Source: JBFMGD01 sp040751775
GTDB lineage: Bacteria; Bacillota; Dethiobacteria; DTU022
Reading direction: 5' to 3'
DNA: 10,535 nucleotides
NCBI GenBank assembly: GCA_040751775.1
Contig: JBFMGD010000060.1
Location: 1 to 10,535, forward strand
The notes under the pieces are model-generated. The model searched no databases and was not told where the DNA came from. It saw only the letters and a list, made by a program, of their open reading frames with translations. Of the stretch, positions 1-5,642 are shown piece after piece. The stretch's first letter is position 1. Each line of letters begins with the position of its first letter. The position numbers and the translations under genes are program-made.

Positions 1-124
1 CGATTAACAGAATCGTCCCCTTCTTCCCAATATACCGGGAACGGGGCCGTTTAACCGGCTCCTTGACGGCTTTGGACGCGGACCAGTAATACTCCGCTGC
101 GACTCTTTTGCGGGCCTGTAACAC
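1..124 (-). CDS. FtsL-like cell division protein, N-terminal part (runs off the window)
   Basis: A reading frame opens with GTG five bases past the rsmH stop and stays open to the window edge, giving 41 codons. The visible peptide is strongly basic (many Lys and Arg) and turns hydrophobic at its end (GTILLI), which fits the short cytoplasmic tail and start of the single membrane helix of FtsL-type division proteins. The GGTGA and upstream AGGCAGG at the end of rsmH can serve as ribosome binding site. Its position directly after mraZ and rsmH is the standard place of ftsL in the dcw cluster, where the protein joins the FtsB/DivIC-FtsL-DivIB divisome subcomplex. FtsL is poorly conserved in sequence, so the assignment rests mainly on position, charge pattern and the start of a membrane segment. 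An ATG two bases upstream is in another frame and soon meets a stop. Confidence 0.65.
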   Translation of the reverse strand, partial: MLQARKRVAAEYYWSASKAVKEPVKRPRSRYIGKKGTILLI

Positions 125-126
125 AT

Positions 127-1089
127 TTATTCACCTGCCTCTTTCTTTAGAACGTCTTGGCGAACAGCGGCTCTCAGGCGGGCGCTGCGCGATCTGGGAT
201 TTTGCTCCACTTCCAACGGCTGCGTCTTGACCGCTTTTCGAGTCAGGATATCCAGTTCCGCCTCTCCCCCGCAAATACACGGCGCTTGCGGCGGGCAGTG
301 ACAGCGGGCGGCTTTTTCCTTAAAGAAATGCTTAACGATGCGGTCCTCCAGCGAATGATAGGCAATGACGCACAACCGGCCGCCCGGAGCCAGGCAGCGC
401 ACCGCTTGAGGCAGGACCGTTTCAATATTATCCAGTTCACGGTTCACGGCGATCCGCAAAGCCTGAAATGTTTGCCGGGCAGGATGACCCCCGCTGCGCC
501 TGGCCGCGGCGGGAACAGCTTCCTTGATAATCTCGGCCAGTGCTCCGCCGGTTTTAATCGGACCGTGCTTGCGGCGGTGTGTTTCGATCCTGGCCGCGAT
601 CCGGCCGGCCCATCGCTCCTCACCATACCGGTAAATCAATTGGCGCAGCTGGTCTGCCGGCAAATCATTTACCAGGTCCGCCGCCGTTACGGGTAGAGTG
701 TGATCCATCCGCATATCCAGAGGCTGATCCGACTGATAGGAAAAACCGCGGGACGGTTCCAGCAGCTGCAGTGTGGAAACGCCCAGATCCAGTAAGATAC
801 CGTCCACACACGGATAACCCAAGTGCTCCAATATCGTTTCCAGCGCCGTATAGCTGCTGTGGATCAAACTGATTTGATTCGCAAACCCGGCCAACCGGGC
901 TGAAGCCCGTTTTAAAGCGGCCTCATCCCAATCGATGCCGATGAGGCGTCCCCCGGCTCCCAGCCGGCTGCAGATAGCGACGGCATGCCCGCCGTCACCG
1001 AGTGTCGCATCCACGTAGACCCCGCCGGCGCAGCAGTCCAGGTAGAAGAGCACCTCTTCCAGCAGTACCGGGATATGTTGCCCGATCAT
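127..1089 (-). CDS. rsmH: 16S rRNA (cytosine(1402)-N(4))-methyltransferase RsmH (MraW)
   Basis: This 320-residue protein has the usual RsmH length. It uses S-adenosylmethionine to methylate N4 of C1402 in the ribosomal decoding centre. Visible family marks are the N-terminal HIPVLLEEV (residues 5-13), the SAM-binding loop DATLGDGGHA (27-36), the long conserved block GILLDLGVS...SRGFSY...PLDMRMD (98-129), HPARQTFQALRIAVNREL (202-219), VIAYHSLEDRIVK (241-253) and the C-terminal NPRSRSARLRA (297-307). A CHCPP...CICG cysteine cluster lies at about 263-273. The ATG start is preceded by GCGAGGT at good spacing. The gene follows mraZ by 14 bases and is followed at once by the ftsL-like gene, so it sits in the dcw operon and is expected to be cotranscribed with mraZ and under its control. 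No oddity seen. Confidence 0.97.
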   Translation of the reverse strand: MIGQHIPVLLEEVLFYLDCCAGGVYVDATLGDGGHAVAICSRLGAGGRLIGIDWDEAALKRASARLAGFANQISLIHSSYTALETILEHLGYPCVDGILLDLGVSTLQLLEPSRGFSYQSDQPLDMRMDHTLPVTAADLVNDLPADQLRQLIYRYGEERWAGRIAARIETHRRKHGPIKTGGALAEIIKEAVPAAARRSGGHPARQTFQALRIAVNRELDNIETVLPQAVRCLAPGGRLCVIAYHSLEDRIVKHFFKEKAARCHCPPQAPCICGGEAELDILTRKAVKTQPLEVEQNPRSRSARLRAAVRQDVLKKEAGE

Positions 1090-1103
1090 GCACTGACCTC
1101 GCC

Positions 1104-1535
1104 TTACAAGTCAAAATCAACCAGTTTCTCGGCTACCTGTTCAAAATTCTCGTTGGCCTCGCTGCTATATCTTCTCCAGGCCTGCTCACTCCATACTTCG
1201 ATCCGGCTGGAAACGCCGATAATCATAACATCCTTCTCAATGGCGGCATACTCCCGTAAATTTTGCGGGATCAGGATTCGCCCCTGCTTGTCCGCTTCCA
1301 GCTCGGCGGCACCGGAGAAAAAGAGTCGGGTAAAAGCACGGGCGTCGCTTCTGGTAAAGGGGAGCTCTTTCAATTTCTGCTCGATCCGGGACCACTCGCC
1401 GGACGGATAGATGAAAAGACATTGATCCAGCCCGCGGGTGATCATAAAGCGATCCCCCAGTTCCTCGCGCAGGCGAGCCGGCACAATCACTCTCCCCTTA
1501 TCATCCAGCGCATGCTGATATTCACCAGTAAACAC
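1104..1535 (-). CDS. mraZ: Transcriptional regulator MraZ (GTG start, 143 aa)
   Basis: MraZ is a double-AbrB-fold DNA-binding protein that controls the dcw (division and cell wall) operon whose first gene it is. The sequence carries the two tandem half-domains: FTGEYQHALDDKGRVIVPARLRE near the N-terminus and, in the second half, FFSGAAELEADKQGRILIPQNLRE. The middle block TRGLDQCLFIYP and the end VSSRIEVWS are typical of Firmicutes MraZ. I chose the GTG at 1535-1533 because the family starts with MF(M/T)GEYQH. This gives the normal length of 143 residues, and a G-rich GGGGGCG lies 5-10 bases upstream. A longer frame from GTG at 1568 would add 11 unconserved residues and would begin inside the operator. 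The next gene, rsmH, starts 14 bases after the stop. Autoregulation through the GTGG repeats just upstream is likely. Confidence 0.95.
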   Translation of the reverse strand: MFTGEYQHALDDKGRVIVPARLREELGDRFMITRGLDQCLFIYPSGEWSRIEQKLKELPFTRSDARAFTRLFFSGAAELEADKQGRILIPQNLREYAAIEKDVMIIGVSSRIEVWSEQAWRRYSSEANENFEQVAEKLVDFDL

Positions 1536-1600
1536 CTGTTCGCCCCCGCATCCAGCCGTTTTACCCACTTCTCACCACTATACTCCACCTGAGGTATCAT
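1487..1600 (-). other. Possible upstream/leader ORF overlapping the mraZ start (37 codons)
   Basis: An ATG at 1600-1598 is preceded by AAAAGGGAGCGAA, a better Shine-Dalgarno site than the one at mraZ itself. It opens a 37-codon frame (MIPQVEYSGEKW...) ending in TGA at 1489-1487, inside mraZ and in a different frame. The peptide has no likeness to MraZ or to any family I recognise. It spans the three GTGG operator repeats. It could be a leader peptide that tunes mraZ translation, or chance. I list it because the ribosome site is strong; coding is not shown. Confidence 0.25.
1565..1588 (-). promoter_or_regulatory. MraZ operator: three GTGG repeats at exact 10-bp period
   Basis: On the minus strand GTGG occurs at 1588-1585, 1578-1575 and 1568-1565, each start exactly 10 bases after the last (GTGGAGTATA, GTGGTGAGAA, GTGGGTAAAA). 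MraZ is known to bind short G-rich direct repeats with about 10-bp period upstream of its own gene (TGGGN with 5-bp spacers in E. coli, GTGG-type in Firmicutes). The array lies 30-53 bases upstream of the chosen mraZ start and downstream of the likely promoter, so bound MraZ would block elongation or initiation. Confidence 0.7.
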
Positions 1601-1652
1601 TTCGCTCCCTTTTAGAAATATCCTGCTTATTTATACCCAAAAATAAAAATAA

Positions 1653-1674
1653 GAGGGAAAAATTTTTATCCCTC
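1653..1674 (-). promoter_or_regulatory. Inverted repeat followed by U-rich tract in the mraZ leader (possible attenuator)
   Basis: Minus-strand GAGGGAT, A5, T5 and CCCTC form an imperfect palindrome (GAGGG 1674-1670 with CCCTC 1657-1653, A/T pairs inside), followed by the T-rich run TTATTTTTATTTTT. It lies between the TTGACA promoter and mraZ, so it may act as an intrinsic terminator or attenuator. The A/T core leaves only a tight loop, so the folded form may be weak. Confidence 0.35.
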
Positions 1675-1682
1675 CACCACTA

Positions 1683-1709
1683 TTTGTATTACGTAACATT
1701 TTATGTCAA
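1683..1709 (-). promoter_or_regulatory. Candidate sigma-A promoter for the mraZ (dcw) operon
   Basis: A perfect -35 TTGACA (1709-1704) is followed after 15 bases by TACAAA (1688-1683) as the best -10 match. The 15-bp spacing is shorter than ideal, so the -10 choice is uncertain. Transcription would start about 75 bases before the ATG of the small upstream ORF and about 140 bases before mraZ, producing a leader that contains the palindrome and the GTGG repeats. Confidence 0.4.
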
Positions 1710-1850
1710 TATTTTTTCTGTTAATTTGCTCTTTTTTGCAGTTTTCTCTCGAATTTCCCGAACGCCGGTCTCCAAATAAGGCCAATTCCGTGGCTAATTC
1801 GTCCCGCTTAAACAATTAATGCACCACTCCCCATGCCGCTGCGACAGGGA

Positions 1851-1878
1851 AACAGAATTCAGAGGGCAGTATTCAGAA
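1851..1878 (-). repeat. Degenerate heptanucleotide repeat, four units
   Basis: On the minus strand four successive 7-base units read TTCTGAA, TACTGCC, CTCTGAA, TTCTGTT, sharing an xxCTGxx core at exact 7-bp period. A second four-unit tract of the same kind lies at 5643-5670. Both are intergenic. The rest of 1741-1920 shows no gene, tRNA or clear hairpin that I can support. Confidence 0.5.
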
Positions 1879-1920
1879 GATCTCAAGATTATGTTTTTGA
1901 TTTGTATCTCTTTAAAAACC

Positions 1921-1942
1921 AAAAAAACCCCGCTATGCCGTG
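1921..1942 (-). terminator. Termination signal of the 6S RNA gene (closing stem plus T7)
   Basis: The 3' strand of the 6S closing stem (CACGGCATAGCGGGG, 1942-1928) is followed directly by seven T residues (1927-1921), GG and five more T residues. The stem is completed by the far 5' strand at 2098-2083, so the RNA's own closing helix probably serves as intrinsic terminator. Confidence 0.6.
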
Positions 1943-2098
1943 GACCGTCGGTTTTGAACTGTTCCCTCTAAAGGTGGGTGCCCTCTTAACTGCTTTATAG
2001 GTCCTCTCGGTGGAGGCTTCTACGCCACAACTAAAGGCAGGCTCCCGATTAATAAGTGTTAGCTCAAAACTTTATGGTTAAACACGAACACAGCAGGG
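1928..2098 (-). ncRNA. ssrS: 6S RNA (RNA polymerase-binding regulatory RNA)
   Basis: 6S RNA mimics an open promoter, binds sigma-A RNA polymerase and lowers transcription in stationary phase. The minus strand folds as a rod typical of 6S. The closing stem pairs 2098-2083 (CCCTGCTGTGTTCGTG) with 1942-1928 (CACGGCATAGCGGGG), 15 pairs with one bulged U and several G-U pairs. After an internal loop, a second 9-pair stem joins GTTTTGAGC (2070-2062) to GTTCAAAAC (1959-1951). A large open bubble follows (2061-2047 opposite 1975-1960). The apical arm starts with GGGAGCC (2046-2040) against GGCACCC (1982-1976) and includes CTGCCTTTAG against CTATAAAGCAG. The GTTCAA...ACGGCAxxxCGG 3' end resembles 6S RNAs I know. 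The position just downstream of aspS matches bsrA (6S-1) of Bacillus subtilis. Exact mature ends are uncertain by several bases. Confidence 0.85.
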
Positions 2099-2113
2099 CC
2101 TATCTGCAAATAA

Positions 2114-2142
2114 ATCATATCATAATCGAATCGAAAGAGCAA
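2114..2142 (-). promoter_or_regulatory. Promoter of the 6S RNA gene
   Basis: Minus-strand TTGCTC (2142-2137), a 17-bp spacer and TATGAT (2119-2114, five of six matches to TATAAT) lie just ahead of the 6S 5' strand. A start 6-8 bases after the -10 falls at about 2108-2106, eight to ten bases before the closing stem, so the primary transcript may be slightly longer than the structured RNA. Confidence 0.6.
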
Positions 2143-2143
2143 G

Positions 2144-2305
2144 TTGGCCGATACCGGCCTGCTCGAAATAGTAGGTGGTTACAGCCGTTTTCCTTATCTC
2201 GATTATGTGATCACCGGTCTTATTATATCCCGCGGCTCCGGTGTCATTCATGAATTAATCCAGTCGCTGCTCGGTTTTACCCGGCGTTTTCTGGTAAAGT
2301 CTTAA
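2144..2305 (+). pseudogene. Orphan C-terminal fragment of a small, probably membrane, protein
   Basis: A plus-strand frame open from 2126 (first possible start TTG at 2144) to TAA at 2305 encodes LADTGLLEIVGGYSRF, then PYLDYVITGLIISRGSGVIH, then ELIQSLLGF. This reads like real protein, with the aliphatic TGLIISRGS segment and following His/Glu seen in small holin-like Firmicutes membrane proteins, as far as I recall. It has no N-terminal membrane part and no convincing ribosome site. A stop at 2123-2125 closes the frame upstream, and the 6S promoter lies there on the other strand. The last ten codons run into the 3' end of aspS and are antisense to it. I infer a decayed gene remnant. A functional 53-residue peptide started by TTG cannot be excluded. 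Confidence 0.4.
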
Positions 2306-5300
2306 CCGTAATCGCCAGATCATCCAACTGCCTGGTCGCCACCGGTGCGGGAGCACCTGTCAGCAGGCAGCCGGCCCCGGCGGTTTTCGGGAAAGCGATC
2401 ACCTGCCGGATGGATTCATCACCAACCAGCAAAGCAATAATCCGGTCCAACCCCAGGGCTATTCCGCCGTGCGGCGGCGCGCCGTATTCAAAAGCTTCCA
2501 GCAGAAAACCGAATTTCTCTTTACTCTCTTCATCGGAAAAACCGAGCAAGTTAAATATTTTAACCTGCGTTTCCCGCTTAAAAATACGGTTGCTGCCGCT
2601 GCCCAGTTCCACCCCGTTTAATACCAGGTCGTAACACTGGGCACGCACCGCCAGCGGATCTGTATCTAGCAAAGCTAAGTCTTCCTCCTTTGGCTCTGTA
2701 AAGGGATGGTGCGAAGAATCGTAACGCTGTTCCTCGGCGTTATATTCAAAGAGCGGAAAATCAGTGACCCACAGAAAACGCGGTTCATCAGGCAGTCCCG
2801 CCGGAGCGAGGTGAAGGCGCAGCTGGCCGAGCACTCGGCAGGCTTTTTCCCACGCGTCGGCGGCAAAAAGCAGCAGATCTCCCGGGACTGCCTCCATCCT
2901 GCTGCCGAGGCGCTCCAGGAGACGGTCATCCATAAACTTGGCAATCGGAGAACGCCAGCCCCTTTCTTCGAGTATCATCCAGGCAAGGCCTTTCGCTCCC
3001 CACCCGGCAGCAAGCGTCGCCAGCTCGTCAAGCTCTTTGCGGCTCATCTTTCCGCCGCCGGCGACACGGATCGCCTTGACCACGCCGCCCGACTGCGCCG
3101 CGCCGCGAAACACCTTAAATTCGCTTACCAGGGCCAGGTCGGTACAGTCAATCAGTTCCATCCCATATCGCAGGTCGGGCTTGTCCGAGCCGTAGCGGTT
3201 CATGGCCTCCCGGTACGGCATCCTCGGAAACGGCTTGGCCAGGGGAAACCCCTTGATCTCAGACCATAGCAGCGCCATCATCCCTTCCATTAAAGTGAAC
3301 AGATTCTCCATGCCGAAAAAAGAGGCTTCGATATCGATCTGGGTAAACTCCGGCTGGCGATCGGCCCGCAGATCCTCATCCCGGAAGCAGCGGGCAATCT
3401 GGTAGTAACGCTCAACACCGCCGACCATGAGCAGCTGCTTGAACAGCTGGGGTGACTGGGGCAGGGCATAAAATGAACCCGGGTGGACCCGGCTGGGCAC
3501 AAGGTAATCCCTAGCTCCCTCGGGTGTACTGCGCGTCAGCGTCGGGGTTTCGACTTCCAGGAAACCTTGCGCGTCGAGGAAATCCCGCACCAGTTTCGCG
3601 CCCCGGTGGCGCACGGCCAGGCGGCGGTACATCTCCGGCCGGCGCAGGTCCAGGTAGCGGTAGCGCAGGCGCAAATTCTCGTCGGCTTTGAGGTCATCCT
3701 CAATATAAAACGGCGGGGTAAGAGCGGCGTTGAGCAGCTCCATTTTGGTGACCCGCACCTCCACCTCGCCTGTCTCCAGGGCGGGGTTAATATTGGCCGG
3801 TAATCGTGCCACAACTTGACCGGTCACCATGATCACATACTCGCCGCGCAGCTTTTCGGCCTGGAGGAAAAGCGCTTCATTCTCGCTGCCGTCGAAAACC
3901 AGTTGGATCAAACCGGTCCGGTCCCTTAAATCTATAAAGATCAGGCCGCCGTGATCGCGGCGCCGTTGCACCCAACCGGAAAGAGTAACGGGTTGCCCGG
4001 CGTTAGCCCGGCGCAGCGTGCCGCATGCCGCGGTCCTGTAGAGCGGTTCCTCCGTCACCCGGGGGATTGATGGCTTGGAAGGCGCAGCGGCGCCTGCGGT
4101 CCGGCCGATTTTTTCCCAAAGCGTTTCCCGGGACAGCTCTTCCTGGCTGCCGTCGGCCATGTCCCGCAAGGTGATCAACCCCTGTTCCAGTTCCCGCTGC
4201 CCGATGATCGCCACCTGCCGGTAACCTTTTCGTCCCGCGTGCTTCATCTGAGCTTTCAGGCTGCGGCTGATCAACTCTACTTCCGCGGCAATGCCCCGCG
4301 GCCTCATCTCCGCGGCCAGGCTCAAAGACTCGCTTTCCAGGGCTTCGCCGGCCGTGGCGATAAAAACCGGCGCCGTTTCATCCCATTTCAGCTCCGCCGG
4401 ATCCGCCGCCAAAAGCAGGCGCTCCACGCCAAAAGCGACCCCAACACCCGGTGTCTGCGGGCCGCCGCAGTGCTCCACCAGGTGATCGTAACGTCCGCCG
4501 CCGCACAGGGAACCCTGGGCGCTCCCACTGTGCGCGTCCAGTTCGAAAGCGGTGCGGGTATAATAATCCAGGCCGCGCACCAGGCGCGGATTAAGGTTGA
4601 ACGGGATAGACAAACGCGCCAGCAGAAGCTGCAGCTCCGCAAAATGGGCTGAACAGGGATCACATAAATGATCGTTCAGAGACGGGGCGCCCTCCACCAG
4701 TCCGCGGCAGCTTTCTTCTTTGCAATCAAGCACCCGCAGCGGGTTTTCGGTAAAGCGGCGGCGGCAGTCAACACAGAGCCGCTCCGCCAGGGGATTAAGA
4801 AATGAGAGCAGCTTCTCCCTGAAGCGGGGGCGGCATGCCAAACAGCCGACACTGTTCAGCTCAAGGGTAATATTTTCAATGCCCAATGATTTGACAAATT
4901 TGTAGGAAAAGTCAATTATTTCCGCATCAGCAGCCGGATGCGAAGCGCCGAACAGCTCTAAACCAAACTGGTGAAACTGCCGGTAACGCCCGGCCTGGGG
5001 TCGATCGTAGCGAAACATCGGTCCCAGGTAATAGAGTTTTACCGGCTGGGGGACATCCTTCAAATTGTGTTCCAGGTATGACCTGGCCACCGCCGCCGTT
5101 CCTTCAGGGCGCAGCGTCAATTTCCGGCCGCTGCGATCGTTAAAAGTGTACATCTCTTTGGAAACAATGTCGCTCTCTTCGCCCACGTGCCGTGCAAACA
5201 GCTCGGTATGTTCGAAAAGGGGCGTCCTGATTTCTCCAAACCCGTAGAGGGCACAAAATTTCTTGAAGCGGGCCTCCAGCGATTGCCACTGTCCAGCCTC

Positions 5301-5345
5301 AACCGGCAAAATATCCCTGGTTCCGCGGGGTGCCTTGTAATCCAT
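2277..5345 (-). CDS. hisS-aspS: Fused histidyl-tRNA synthetase / aspartyl-tRNA synthetase (HisRS-AspRS, 1022 aa)
   Basis: One unbroken frame encodes two complete class II aminoacyl-tRNA synthetases that charge tRNA-His and tRNA-Asp in the cytoplasm. Residues 1-415 are HisRS: motif 1 near 36-50, motif 2 YLGPMFRYDRPQAGRYRQF (106-124), four cysteine pairs at 168/171, 191/194, 208/213 and 228/231 (likely zinc site), the histidine signature LVRGLDYYTRTAFEL (255-269), motif 3 GVAFGVERLLL (302-312) and the anticodon-binding domain (about 325-412). Residues 416-434 form an Ala/Pro/Ser-rich linker. Residues 435-1022 are bacterial AspRS: OB-fold with SGWVQRRRDHGG (456-467), motif 1 at 589-603, motif 2 FRDEDLRADRQPEF (654-667), the GAD insertion (about 720-850) and motif 3 GIALGLDRIIALL (961-973). 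Each half has its family's normal length. The ATG has a strong GGGGAGGAGG site. In relatives these are two adjacent genes. No in-frame ATG lies at the AspRS start, only GTG at codon 430. A base error in the linker would also mimic fusion. Confidence 0.93.
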   Translation of the reverse strand: MDYKAPRGTRDILPVEAGQWQSLEARFKKFCALYGFGEIRTPLFEHTELFARHVGEESDIVSKEMYTFNDRSGRKLTLRPEGTAAVARSYLEHNLKDVPQPVKLYYLGPMFRYDRPQAGRYRQFHQFGLELFGASHPAADAEIIDFSYKFVKSLGIENITLELNSVGCLACRPRFREKLLSFLNPLAERLCVDCRRRFTENPLRVLDCKEESCRGLVEGAPSLNDHLCDPCSAHFAELQLLLARLSIPFNLNPRLVRGLDYYTRTAFELDAHSGSAQGSLCGGGRYDHLVEHCGGPQTPGVGVAFGVERLLLAADPAELKWDETAPVFIATAGEALESESLSLAAEMRPRGIAAEVELISRSLKAQMKHAGRKGYRQVAIIGQRELEQGLITLRDMADGSQEELSRETLWEKIGRTAGAAAPSKPSIPRVTEEPLYRTAACGTLRRANAGQPVTLSGWVQRRRDHGGLIFIDLRDRTGLIQLVFDGSENEALFLQAEKLRGEYVIMVTGQVVARLPANINPALETGEVEVRVTKMELLNAALTPPFYIEDDLKADENLRLRYRYLDLRRPEMYRRLAVRHRGAKLVRDFLDAQGFLEVETPTLTRSTPEGARDYLVPSRVHPGSFYALPQSPQLFKQLLMVGGVERYYQIARCFRDEDLRADRQPEFTQIDIEASFFGMENLFTLMEGMMALLWSEIKGFPLAKPFPRMPYREAMNRYGSDKPDLRYGMELIDCTDLALVSEFKVFRGAAQSGGVVKAIRVAGGGKMSRKELDELATLAAGWGAKGLAWMILEERGWRSPIAKFMDDRLLERLGSRMEAVPGDLLLFAADAWEKACRVLGQLRLHLAPAGLPDEPRFLWVTDFPLFEYNAEEQRYDSSHHPFTEPKEEDLALLDTDPLAVRAQCYDLVLNGVELGSGSNRIFKRETQVKIFNLLGFSDEESKEKFGFLLEAFEYGAPPHGGIALGLDRIIALLVGDESIRQVIAFPKTAGAGCLLTGAPAPVATRQLDDLAITVKTLPENAG

Positions 5346-5373
5346 CCTCTACCTCCTCCCCAAAAACATTCTC

Positions 5374-5402
5374 ATTCTAACCAATACTTTCCCTTCTGTC
5401 AA
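5374..5402 (-). promoter_or_regulatory. Near-consensus sigma-A promoter of hisS-aspS, flanked by an 8-bp inverted repeat
   Basis: Minus-strand TTGACA (5402-5397), a 17-bp spacer and TAGAAT (5379-5374) form an almost ideal promoter. Initiation near 5367 gives a leader of only about 22 bases that is mostly the Shine-Dalgarno site GGGGAGGAGG (5361-5352). There is no room for a T-box. TTCTCATT (5408-5401) and AATGAGAA (5376-5369) are perfect inverted copies 24 bases apart that overlap the -35 and -10 edges, so they could be operator half-sites. Confidence 0.8.
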
Positions 5403-5417
5403 TGAGAACGGGTTTAA

Positions 5418-5600
5418 CTAGGCTTCAAGCTGCCGGCGCAAATTTCGTATTTCTTCGAGCTTTAGGCCCATGGCACACGCCAGTTCAATGTCTTCATTAA
5501 TATCGCCGGCGAAATATTCCACCATAAATTCATGCAGTTCTTCCGGACTGTGCCGCCGGGTCTTGCCTTCTTTGAGCCAACTTTCAAGCAAATCGTTCAT
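5418..5600 (-). CDS. Small acidic helical protein of unknown function (60 aa)
   Basis: I do not recognise this gene. The ATG at 5600-5598 has an ideal ribosome site, AAAGGAG seven bases upstream, which supports translation. A TTG two codons earlier lies too close to that site. The protein is hydrophilic, mostly predicted helix, with no signal peptide or membrane segment. The N-terminal half (ESWLKEGKTRRHSPEELHEF) is charged. The C-terminal half (ELACAMGLKLEEIRNLRRQL) has the spacing of a helix-turn-helix-like element (A..MGL..EEI.NLR), but this is only a faint resemblance. The gene lies 72 bases before the fused hisS-aspS gene on the same strand and is divergent from the amidase gene. The downstream synthetase gene has its own promoter, so coexpression is possible but not required. 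A TATAAT-like -10 at 5685-5680 could drive it, without a clear -35. Confidence 0.7.
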   Translation of the reverse strand: MNDLLESWLKEGKTRRHSPEELHEFMVEYFAGDINEDIELACAMGLKLEEIRNLRRQLEA

Positions 5601-5642
5601 GCTCAAACTCCTTTATCGTTATTACCGGAACCGTCAATTTTA

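Noticed and set aside
157..696. Long plus-strand frame opposite rsmH
   Set aside because: Complementary-strand shadow of a well-conserved gene; composition is unlike real protein.
1104..1568. Longer MraZ from GTG at 1568
   Set aside because: The extra 11 residues are not part of the family and the start lies inside the third GTGG operator repeat.
1851..1878. CRISPR-like repeat
   Set aside because: Units are 7 bases long, adjacent and degenerate, with no spacers.
2222..2250. Second upstream promoter for 6S RNA (minus-strand TATAAT at 2227-2222)
   Set aside because: The -10 is perfect, but no -35 resembling TTGACA lies at 16-18 bp and it falls in the protein-like plus-strand fragment.
2056..2253. 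65-codon plus-strand frame across the 6S region
   Set aside because: It is antisense to the 6S 5' part and its promoter, has no family likeness, and is displaced in 2144-2253 by a much more protein-like frame.
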